Assembly (NCBI GenBank): GCA_031549085.1
Contig: JAVBQL010000027.1
Location: forward strand, 1 to 9,730
Length of the DNA stretch: 9,730 nucleotides
Direction: 5' to 3'
From: JAVBQL01 sp031549085
Lineage (GTDB): Bacteria > Spirochaetota > GWE2-31-10 > MWDO01
The notes under the pieces: model-generated
The model's database searches: none
The model's input: only the letters and a program-made list of their open reading frames with translations
What the model was told of the DNA's origin: nothing
In this document: one piece after another, positions 1-4,685 of the stretch
Numbering within the stretch: the first letter of the stretch is position 1
Layout: the number at the start of each line of letters is the position of its first letter
Program-made: the position numbers and the translations under genes

Positions 1-60
1 TATAGGCGGGGTTTTTACCTTAAGCCTATACAAATCTATTCTCTCTTTTTTTTCTTTTTT
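1..60 (+). terminator. Terminator-like hairpin and pyrimidine tract opening repeat copy 1
   Basis: TATAGGC (1-7) is complementary to GCCTATA (24-30), with GG and CC runs inside the loop. A long T/C-rich tract follows (about 35-60). The window starts inside or at the edge of this hairpin, so the outer stem (TTG facing CAA in copy 2) cannot be seen. It occupies the same place as the stronger hairpin of copy 2 at 822-868. It probably ends a transcript that comes from outside the window on the left. Confidence 0.5.
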
Positions 61-174
61 GAGTAGCGTTCGCTCGTTTGATATTATCGTAATGACATGG
101 AAACCAGAAATAATAATTTAACGATTGTTAAATATTGATAGGACATTTGGTAGAAGATAGTTTAGCTAACCATT
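1..174 (+). repeat. Direct repeat copy 1 (terminator plus 113-bp core)
   Basis: The core at 62-174 matches 894-1006 without gaps at a constant offset of 832. I count 14 mismatches in 113 positions (about 88% identity). The first 30 bases of the core are identical in the two copies and include the small palindrome AGCGTTCGCT. The preceding hairpin and pyrimidine tract are similar in design but diverged in sequence. A promoter and a predicted structured RNA follow each copy, so the repeat looks like the leading part of a duplicated noncoding module. No transposase, clear terminal inverted repeats or CRISPR-like periodicity is visible. Confidence 0.85.
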
Positions 175-217
175 ACATATAAAAACAGATATAAAAAATA
201 AAATGATAGAAAAATAA

Positions 218-245
218 TTGATAATCACAAATAATAGTGTATAAT
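218..245 (+). promoter_or_regulatory. Sigma-70-type promoter for structured RNA-1
   Basis: TTGATA (218-223), a 16-bp spacer and TATAAT (240-245). The predicted start is near base 252, just ahead of the structured segment. The promoter of the second RNA (1139-1166) has the same 16-bp spacing and the same -10 box. In an AT-rich background chance matches are common, but position and strand both fit the RNA downstream. Confidence 0.6.
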
Positions 246-251
246 AAATTT

Positions 252-502
252 GCATTTGTTTATGAGATATTTGGTCTTACGCCATTGAATTGGCAAAGAG
301 GCTCGCACCCTTTTTAGATTAAATATTAAACAACTAAACAACATGTCCGCTAGAGGAGATAGGTGTATCTTGTTTAATACACCTATCAAATTGATGCGGA
401 TATGAGTATGCCTGCACTGGATAAGTGCTGGGCATCCTTTTCATGTTAGTTGTTTGAGGGTGTTTAGCGTGCGAACTTTACCTTTGCGGGCATACTTTTT
501 TT
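252..502 (+). ncRNA. Predicted structured RNA-1 (rod with three-way junction)
   Basis: No open frame fits here, but complementary segments nest cleanly. From outside inward, 293-298 pairs with 482-487. Next, 303-308 pairs with 469-474, or alternatively 306-310 pairs with 458-462. Then 328-336 pairs with 447-455, and after a four-base bulge 341-345 pairs with 442-446, giving 14 bp in all. This closes a junction with two arms. Arm one pairs 346-350 with 396-400 and ends in a perfect 10-bp hairpin, 358-367 with 378-387. Arm two pairs 408-412 with 431-435 and 414-418 with 424-428. Seven T residues (496-502) give a possible 3' end, although a hairpin at 489-525 and a weak terminator at 543-572 could extend it. 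I see none of the conserved signatures of tmRNA, RNase P, SRP or 6S RNA. The existence of a structured RNA is well supported by the pairing; its class and function are unknown. Confidence 0.6.
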
Positions 503-572
503 ATTTGCTTTTGAAAAGTATAGCCAAATTTTAATAGAAGAGATCTATACAGGTGGAATTCTATAGGTTTTT
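489..572 (+). terminator. Possible 3' hairpins after RNA-1
   Basis: GGC plus ATACTTTT (489-499) pairs with AAAAGTAT and GCC (514-525) with one bulged A. A second, weaker hairpin pairs ATCTATA (543-549) with TATAGGT (562-568), including one G-U pair, and TTTTGATTTTTT follows it. Either could end or trim the RNA-1 transcript. Both are less convincing than the hairpin at 822-868. Confidence 0.3.
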
Positions 573-821
573 GATTTTTTATTTCCATAAAAAATACTCT
601 ATCCAGAAGCAACGAAGGTAGAGAGGAAAGCTAAATATCCTTTTTGTTTTTTTGTACTATTTTTTGTTATAGGTTGACATGCCTATAACATGGTTAGTTT
701 CGATACTATTGTCTATTCCAGCCATTTCAACCTCACAGATATTAAAATCTTTTGATATTTTACTCATCAGCAAGTTGCACTTAATGGGTGAACGTCACTT
801 AAAAAAGGAAAAAAGAGAGAA
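503..821. other. Spacer between RNA-1 and repeat copy 2, no confident gene
   Basis: This AT-rich stretch has no ORF with a good ribosome site. It holds the tail hairpins of RNA-1 and a perfect 9-bp hairpin, TGTTATAGG (665-673) with CCTATAACA (682-690), around an 8-base loop. A short minus-strand frame at 657-767 is listed separately. A purine-rich run (about 797-820) leads into the terminator of repeat copy 2. Confidence 0.6.
657..767 (-). CDS. Doubtful 36-codon minus-strand frame, possible gene remnant
   Basis: An ATG at 767 opens 36 codons ending in TAG at 657-659. The product begins MSKISKDFNICEVEM and has a natural-looking residue mix. Without the ATG the frame stays open about ten codons further upstream to an in-frame TGA. 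No Shine-Dalgarno sequence precedes the ATG, and a 9-bp hairpin (665-690) overlaps its end. I do not recognise the product. It may be chance, a decayed gene end or a small peptide antisense to the spacer. An AT-rich region makes a 36-codon frame only mildly unusual. Confidence 0.15.
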   Translation of the reverse strand: MSKISKDFNICEVEMAGIDNSIETNHVIGMSTYNKK

Positions 822-890
822 TATATTTGTATAGGCTGGGGGGTTTTACCCCCACCTATACAAATATACTTTTTCTTTTCTTCTTTTCTT
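822..890 (+). terminator. Strong intrinsic terminator at the module boundary
   Basis: The stem runs from 822 to 835, has a bulged C at 836 and continues TGGGGG (837-842). It closes on a six-base loop (843-848), CCCCCA (849-854) and 855-868. That gives 20 base pairs with one bulge. Rightward the tail is ACTTTTTCTTTTC and further pyrimidines. Leftward the flanking run (about 800-820) is purine-rich, so its complement is also T-rich and the hairpin could stop transcription both ways. It separates the RNA-1 unit from the RNA-2 unit. Confidence 0.75.
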
Positions 891-1006
891 TTAAGTAGCG
901 TTCGCTCGTTTGATATTATCGTACTGACTTGGAAACCAGAAATAACGATTTAACGATTATTAAATATTAATAGTACATTGATTGAAAGATAGTTTAACTA
1001 CCCATT
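822..1006 (+). repeat. Direct repeat copy 2 (terminator plus 113-bp core)
   Basis: The core at 894-1006 aligns with 62-174 (99 of 113 identical, ungapped). The first 30 bases are the same; differences cluster at the right end (980-985). The end of this copy is also half of a hairpin, CTACCCATT (998-1006) with AATGGGTAG (1018-1026), which copy 1 lacks because its bases there differ. The conserved part may hold a protein-binding or recombination site, or may simply reflect a past duplication. Confidence 0.85.
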
Positions 1007-1138
1007 CTCACCTTAATAATGGGTAGACAAATACCGTTGTCTATAATGGACAATTAGGCAGCACTGATAGTTAGAGCCTGTTGGATTATTACTTGCACCA
1101 AGAAAGGCAAACAGCACTTATAAAGAAAAAAATAATGT
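998..1138. other. Leader with two hairpins between repeat copy 2 and the RNA-2 promoter
   Basis: A perfect 9-bp hairpin lies at 998-1026 with an 11-base loop. A smaller one pairs TTGTC (1037-1041) with GACAA (1049-1053), extended by a wobble and flanked by AT-rich DNA. No coding frame is visible. The hairpins could belong to an RNA started inside the repeat, or be binding sites upstream of the RNA-2 promoter. Confidence 0.4.
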
Positions 1139-1166
1139 TTGACCTTTAATCAAAATAGTTTATAAT
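1139..1166 (+). promoter_or_regulatory. Sigma-70-type promoter for structured RNA-2
   Basis: TTGACC (1139-1144), a 16-bp spacer and TATAAT (1161-1166). The predicted start near 1173 coincides with the 5' strand of the RNA's closing helix (GGCTT, 1174-1178). Agreement between promoter and fold supports both predictions. Confidence 0.7.
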
Positions 1167-1172
1167 ATCTTT

Positions 1173-1388
1173 AGGCTTTAAAAAACAAGGACTTGAACAC
1201 CCTTGTAAGCTCTTCATACATATTGCAAACAGGGTCAATCACTTGAACTATGATTGACTGCTGACAAGCTCGTAATTGTCGGAGCTTTTGCTCTTTTTGC
1301 GATATGGGAGAGCTTCAGCGTGTTCAACCACTTTTACGAGCTTGTTTGTATCCATACAAGCTCCAAAAAATAAGCCAAATATTTTTTT
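1173..1388 (+). ncRNA. Predicted structured RNA-2 (closed rod, hairpin head, possible pseudoknot)
   Basis: The ends pair: GGCTT (1174-1178) with AAGCC (1372-1376), followed by a run of seven T at 1382-1388. Inside, TTGAACAC (1193-1200) pairs with GTGTTCAA (1320-1327), and AAGCTCT (1207-1213) with AGAGCTT (1309-1315). An 11-bp helix follows, 1219-1229 with 1296-1306, with one G-U pair. The head carries a perfect 8-bp hairpin (1234-1241 with 1251-1258). A second hairpin pairs 1261-1267 with 1276-1282, and a GAGC-TTTT-GCTC hairpin lies at 1282-1293. The whole loop GCTCGTAA (1268-1275) is complementary to TTACGAGC (1334-1341). A 3' hairpin pairs 1338-1345 with 1356-1363. It could be a free RNA of about 215 nt or a leader of the gene that follows. 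A paired-end rod recalls 6S RNA, but the branched head argues against that. No known class is recognised. Confidence 0.65.
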
Positions 1389-1389
1389 A

Positions 1390-1426
1390 TATTGCATGCA
1401 ACTTTCTACTATTATAATATGCAATA
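1390..1426 (+). promoter_or_regulatory. Promoter with bracketing inverted repeat (possible operator)
   Basis: TATTGCAT (1390-1397) and its exact complement ATGCAATA (1419-1426) flank a TATAAT at 1413-1418. A poor -35 (TTGCAT, 1392-1397, 15-bp spacer) overlaps the left arm. A dimeric regulator bound here would cover the promoter. The arms could also pair in RNA just before the ribosome site if transcription comes from RNA-2. The perfect 8-bp arms are visible; the regulatory role is inferred. Confidence 0.5.
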
Positions 1427-1429
1427 CCT

Positions 1430-1435
1430 AAGGAG
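1430..1435 (+). promoter_or_regulatory. Ribosome binding site of the DUF4145-like gene
   Basis: AAGGAG lies seven bases before the ATG at 1443. It decides against an ATG at 1392, which would add 17 residues but sits inside the inverted repeat and has no ribosome site. Confidence 0.85.
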
Positions 1436-1442
1436 AAAAGCT

Positions 1443-2147
1443 ATGGCCGACATAACATGGAAATGCCCCCACTGCAACCACGACACCGTTATTGGAGAGG
1501 CAAACTCCAGCACAAACATTCACTTCTACAATTCTAAAAAGGGCAACATGGCACTGGTAACAAATGTAAGAGTCTGCCCAAATCCAAAGTGCGATGAATT
1601 CTCAATAACCGCCGACCTCTACAATGCAAACATGACATCAAAAACAGAGTATACAATTGACCTCATGAACAATCTTGACTCATGGATGCTCCATCCAAAA
1701 TCAATCGCAAGAGTGCAGCCAGACTATATTCCACTACAAATAAGAAACGATTACTATGAAGCCTGTGCAATTGTAAAGCTCTCACCAAAGGCATCAGCAA
1801 CACTATCAAGACGCTGCATGCAGGGGATGATAAGAGACCGCTGGAATGTCTTTGACAATTACAACAGACTTATAGAAGAGATTAGAAGATTGCAAGATCT
1901 AATCGACCCACTTACATGGGCAGCAATTGATGCTGTTAGAAGGATGGGAAACATCGGTTCACACATGGAGGGGGACATCAACAAGATAATTGATATAGAT
2001 AAAAACGAGGCGGAGATATTAATAAGGTTAATTGAGGAGCTTTTCCACGATTGGTACATAGTTAGACATGAAAGGGAAGAGATAAAGAAAAAAATAATCG
2101 AAAAAGCAGATGAAAAGAAACCTAAACGGGAACCAAAAGGGAACTGA
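1443..2147 (+). CDS. Zinc-ribbon DUF4145-like protein
   Basis: 234 residues from the ATG with the strong ribosome site. The N-terminus carries a probable zinc ribbon: CPHC at residues 8-11 paired with C45 and C50 (CPNPKC). The middle and C-terminal parts are helical and resemble the DUF4145 fold, with RRCMQGMIRD around 122-131 and a later segment with AIDAVRRMGNIGSHM. The tail from about 205 is highly charged and rich in lysine and glutamate. Proteins of this type have no settled enzyme activity; relatives occur alone or attached to restriction and other defence genes, which is only suggestive here. The first 60 bases of this region are over 50% G+C, against about 23% at the start of the SGNH gene, so base composition differs from the neighbours. 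It follows RNA-2 closely and ends 17 bp from a convergent tRNA-Gly. The family call is from memory of its pattern and not from a search. Confidence 0.75.
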   Translation: MADITWKCPHCNHDTVIGEANSSTNIHFYNSKKGNMALVTNVRVCPNPKCDEFSITADLYNANMTSKTEYTIDLMNNLDSWMLHPKSIARVQPDYIPLQIRNDYYEACAIVKLSPKASATLSRRCMQGMIRDRWNVFDNYNRLIEEIRRLQDLIDPLTWAAIDAVRRMGNIGSHMEGDINKIIDIDKNEAEILIRLIEELFHDWYIVRHEREEIKKKIIEKADEKKPKREPKGN

Positions 2148-2164
2148 ACCGGAACTAAAGGAAA

Positions 2165-2235
2165 AGCGAGTGAAGGGAATCGAACCCTCGTGTCAAGCTT
2201 GGGAAGCTTGCGTTCTGCCATTGAACTACACTCGC
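2165..2235 (-). tRNA. tRNA-Gly (anticodon CCC)
   Basis: 71 nt with a full cloverleaf. The acceptor is GCGAGTG with CACTCGC and discriminator T. The D stem is GTTC/GAAC and the anticodon stem CAAGC/GCTTG, around the loop TTCCCAA, which places CCC at 34-36. The T arm is GAGGG-TTCGATT-CCCTT. CCA is not encoded. It reads GGG codons. Its 3' end faces the zinc-ribbon gene and the repeat/RNA region, the usual side for integration of mobile DNA into tRNA genes. I found no second copy of the tRNA end within the window. Confidence 0.95.
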
Positions 2236-2245
2236 AATTTAACTA

Positions 2246-2274
2246 GTTATAAACAATTTAAAAATAAAAATCAA
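2246..2274 (-). promoter_or_regulatory. Promoter of tRNA-Gly
   Basis: On the minus strand TTGATT (2269-2274), a 17-bp spacer and TATAAC (2246-2251) lie ten bases before the mature tRNA 5' end. This suggests the tRNA can be made independently of the his genes upstream. Confidence 0.5.
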
Positions 2275-2289
2275 TAAATTTTACCAATA

Positions 2290-2871
2290 CTACAATAGCC
2301 CCTTCGTACTTGGTATTCCTTCTCCATCGATTTTTATAGCCATCTTAAATGCTTTGGCAAATGATTTAAAGATTGATTCAACAATATGGTGACTGTTTTT
2401 ACCTCTAATTTTATCTATATGCAGTGTTATAAAGCTATTATTCACCAAAGCCCTGAAAAATTCTTCAAAAAGATGCGGATTTATATTGTTTCCATCATCA
2501 GATTGCTGAAATTTCACTTTCCAGCTTAAATATGGCCTTCCAGATATATCAATAACACTTCTAGTTAGAGCCTCATCAAGCGGCACAGTGGCCTCTCCAA
2601 ATCTAACAATCCCATATTTATTTGACAAAGCCATCCTGACTGCCTCTCCAAGGGCAATGCCAGCATCCTCAATTGTATGGTGATAGTCAACCTCTATATC
2701 ACCCACAACCTTCAATTCAAGCCCAACCCCGCTATGCTTTGCAAAGCTAAAAAGCATATGATCCAGAAAAGGAACACCCGTGGATATTGATACATTTTTC
2801 TGTTCATCAAGATTTAATCGAATTTTTATATTAGTTTCATTGGTTATTCGCTCGATTTCAGCCAATCTCAT
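2290..2871 (-). CDS. hisB: Imidazoleglycerol-phosphate dehydratase
   Basis: 193 residues, the normal length of the single-function bacterial enzyme. It removes water from imidazoleglycerol phosphate to give imidazoleacetol phosphate, a late step of histidine synthesis in the cytoplasm. Metal-binding histidine motifs are intact: FLDHM (H38), DYHHTIED (62-69), PHLFEEFF (132-139) and KNSHHIVESIFK (158-169). The C-terminus ends IPSTKGLL, as is typical. No histidinol-phosphatase domain is fused. GAGGG upstream of the ATG serves as a ribosome site. It starts 25 nt after the hisC stop, so the two are surely cotranscribed; HisC acts directly on the HisB product. Confidence 0.96.
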   Translation of the reverse strand: MRLAEIERITNETNIKIRLNLDEQKNVSISTGVPFLDHMLFSFAKHSGVGLELKVVGDIEVDYHHTIEDAGIALGEAVRMALSNKYGIVRFGEATVPLDEALTRSVIDISGRPYLSWKVKFQQSDDGNNINPHLFEEFFRALVNNSFITLHIDKIRGKNSHHIVESIFKSFAKAFKMAIKIDGEGIPSTKGLL

Positions 2872-2896
2872 TGATTTCCCTCTATTTTATTATATT

Positions 2897-3961
2897 TTAG
2901 TTATAAAATTTATCCAGTGCTTTAAGAAGTGTCTCATTTTCATACCTATTTCCAACAGTAATTCTCAAGTGATTCTTAAGCATAGGGTATGATGAAATAT
3001 CTCTAACCAATATCCCTGAGAAAATTAGATAGGAAAATAGGGCATAGGAGTCATCAACCTTTATCAAAAAAAAGTTCGCTGCCGTATCATAAAGCTTTAT
3101 CTTACTAAATTTTTGAAGCCCTTCTCTCAAAAATTCTCTCTCATTTTTTATTCTCTCTATGTTTTTAGAGAGAAAAGACAAATCAGAAAAAATCTCATCT
3201 AGCGTTATAAGTGAAAAGATATTAACGTTATACGGAAGTTTTACCTTTGCAAATTCAGCGATAAGCTGTTCATTTCCAAGCATAAAGCCCATTCTAAGAG
3301 ATGCAAGCCCAAAAGCCTTAGACAATGTCTTTAAAACGACTAAATTATTATATTTTCCAATTAAATCAATTACACTCTCGCCACCAAACTCACCATAAGC
3401 CTCATCAATAACAACTATTCCACTAGAGGTTTTAACTATTTTTTCTATATCCTCTTTTTTAATTACAGTGCCAGTCGGATTATTTGGAGAACATATTACA
3501 GTTACAGAATTTTTATTATTAGAAACTGCAGATAAAATAGAGTCAACATCAAAAGAGAGGTCATCTTTTAGAGGCACTTTAATGATATTAGCATTCAAAT
3601 TGCTAGAAATAAGAGAATAAACGGTAAAAGTTGGCACAGGAACGATTAAAGTCTTACCATCTTCCAATATAGAGGTCAAAACTGTATTTATCATCTCATT
3701 TGAGCCATTTCCAACTAATATATTCTCCTTTTTTAAAGAGTAGTGACTGGCCACCTTTTCATAGAGCCACTCTGGTACAAATTCAGGATATATATTCCAG
3801 TTACTCTCAAGAAGCCTATTGGCTATTTTTTCTTTTAAATAGAGCGGTAAATCATATGGAGACTCATTTTGATTGAGTTTTATGGGAGAATCAATAGGAT
3901 TTAACGTATATCTCTTGTTTTCAATAACACCCTTTTTTATAGTATTAAATATTTTTTCCAT
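2897..3961 (-). CDS. hisC: Histidinol-phosphate aminotransferase
   Basis: 354 residues from ATG 3961, chosen because AAAGGGG lies about ten bases upstream; an in-frame ATG at 3988 would add nine residues. It is a PLP-dependent fold-type I aminotransferase that converts imidazoleacetol phosphate and glutamate to histidinol phosphate. Visible motifs (numbered from this start) are LNQNESPYDLP near 29-39, CSPNNPTGTV near 157-166, DEAYGEF near 186-192 and TLSKAFGLASLRMGF around the PLP lysine K215. The start overlaps the end of the upstream membrane-protein gene by 17 bp, and hisB follows 25 nt later. Aminotransferases of this family can act on other substrates, but adjacency to hisB makes the histidine role very likely. 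Confidence 0.95.
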   Translation of the reverse strand: MEKIFNTIKKGVIENKRYTLNPIDSPIKLNQNESPYDLPLYLKEKIANRLLESNWNIYPEFVPEWLYEKVASHYSLKKENILVGNGSNEMINTVLTSILEDGKTLIVPVPTFTVYSLISSNLNANIIKVPLKDDLSFDVDSILSAVSNNKNSVTVICSPNNPTGTVIKKEDIEKIVKTSSGIVVIDEAYGEFGGESVIDLIGKYNNLVVLKTLSKAFGLASLRMGFMLGNEQLIAEFAKVKLPYNVNIFSLITLDEIFSDLSFLSKNIERIKNEREFLREGLQKFSKIKLYDTAANFFLIKVDDSYALFSYLIFSGILVRDISSYPMLKNHLRITVGNRYENETLLKALDKFYN

Positions 3962-4613
3962 TTTTGATATACCCCTTTTTTTCAGCAAAAACTAAAATAA
4001 AAATAAATAGTAATCCAATTATCGAATAAACATATCTTAATAAATAGATATAAAAATTTAAATATAAAAGAGTTCCAAAAAATATTGAGGCAATAAAAAT
4101 ATACAAAATAGAGGCTACATAAATATTTTTTTTGAAAAGAGAGCCTTCATCATAAAGCATCTCAAAAACAGCATATTGACAAAAAACAAACAAAAAGAAA
4201 TTTGGTATAAATATTAAATATTCAAAAAAAGATTGCGGATAGTTATATGACAAAGAGTTAACAAGTAGCAATACAGAAAAAATACCAGCATAAAATATTA
4301 TAAAAAATATCTTATTCAATCTCTCTTTAATATTAAAAACAATAATGAACGAGAAGAACGAAGTAAAAAGAGTGAATAGTGGAACATCTAAAAATATGGA
4401 TTTTAGAGCAATTGTCAAATGATTTGCAACTGAATTAAATAAAAAATTATTTATAAACAAAAACAGTACGCTTGTAGCAACTCCAATTAAAATACCATAG
4501 AAATAGCTTTTGTAAAACTTATAAAATTCATTATACTCTATCTTTTTGGTATCAAGAAACATAGAAAATATAAAAACGGATAGAGGAATAATAAATATAC
4601 TAAAAATTTTCAT
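3945..4613 (-). CDS. Multi-pass membrane protein of unknown function
   Basis: 222 residues, strongly hydrophobic and rich in Phe, Ile, Leu and Tyr. About seven membrane spans can be placed near residues 1-20, 36-58, 75-95, 102-120, 127-150, 165-185 and 188-211, ending in a short basic tail (EKKGYIKNGKNI). Short charged loops separate the spans, and I see no catalytic motif or family signature. AAAGG lies nine bases before the ATG. Its 3' end overlaps the start of hisC by 17 bp and it follows pfkA after 72 bp, so it is transcribed and perhaps translationally coupled with hisC. A transport role linked to metabolism is conceivable but not shown. Confidence 0.8.
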   Translation of the reverse strand: MKIFSIFIIPLSVFIFSMFLDTKKIEYNEFYKFYKSYFYGILIGVATSVLFLFINNFLFNSVANHLTIALKSIFLDVPLFTLFTSFFSFIIVFNIKERLNKIFFIIFYAGIFSVLLLVNSLSYNYPQSFFEYLIFIPNFFLFVFCQYAVFEMLYDEGSLFKKNIYVASILYIFIASIFFGTLLYLNFYIYLLRYVYSIIGLLFIFILVFAEKKGYIKNGKNI

Positions 4614-4685
4614 AATAAAAAACCTTTCATCAAAAACTAACCTATTTTATGGATTAAAAAATCATAGCTTCAAAATAAATTAAAT

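Noticed and set aside
62..119. Frame through the repeat core that reads SSVRSFDIIV and ends in TAA in both copies
   Set aside because: The frame is short, has no start or ribosome site, and continues upstream only into the pyrimidine tract. The few mismatches do not favour third positions clearly enough to call coding.
613..635. GAGAGGAAAG-like stretch recalling an RNase P motif
   Set aside because: An isolated short match in purine-rich DNA; the surrounding sequence does not fold like RNase P RNA.
1..1006. CRISPR array
   Set aside because: Only two copies 832 bp apart, each over 100 bp long, with no regular spacers and no cas genes.
1173..1388. Retron, tmRNA, RNase P or SRP RNA
   Set aside because: There is no reverse transcriptase in the window and no conserved sequence of these RNAs. 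The ends pair, but without a tRNA-like domain. 6S RNA remains possible only as a distant alternative.
1392..1442. 17-residue N-terminal extension of the zinc-ribbon gene
   Set aside because: It would begin inside an inverted repeat with no ribosome site; AAGGAG at 1430 serves the ATG at 1443.
1859..2221. 120-codon frame on the minus strand
   Set aside because: It lies antisense to the zinc-ribbon gene and runs into the tRNA; it is a shadow of the real gene.
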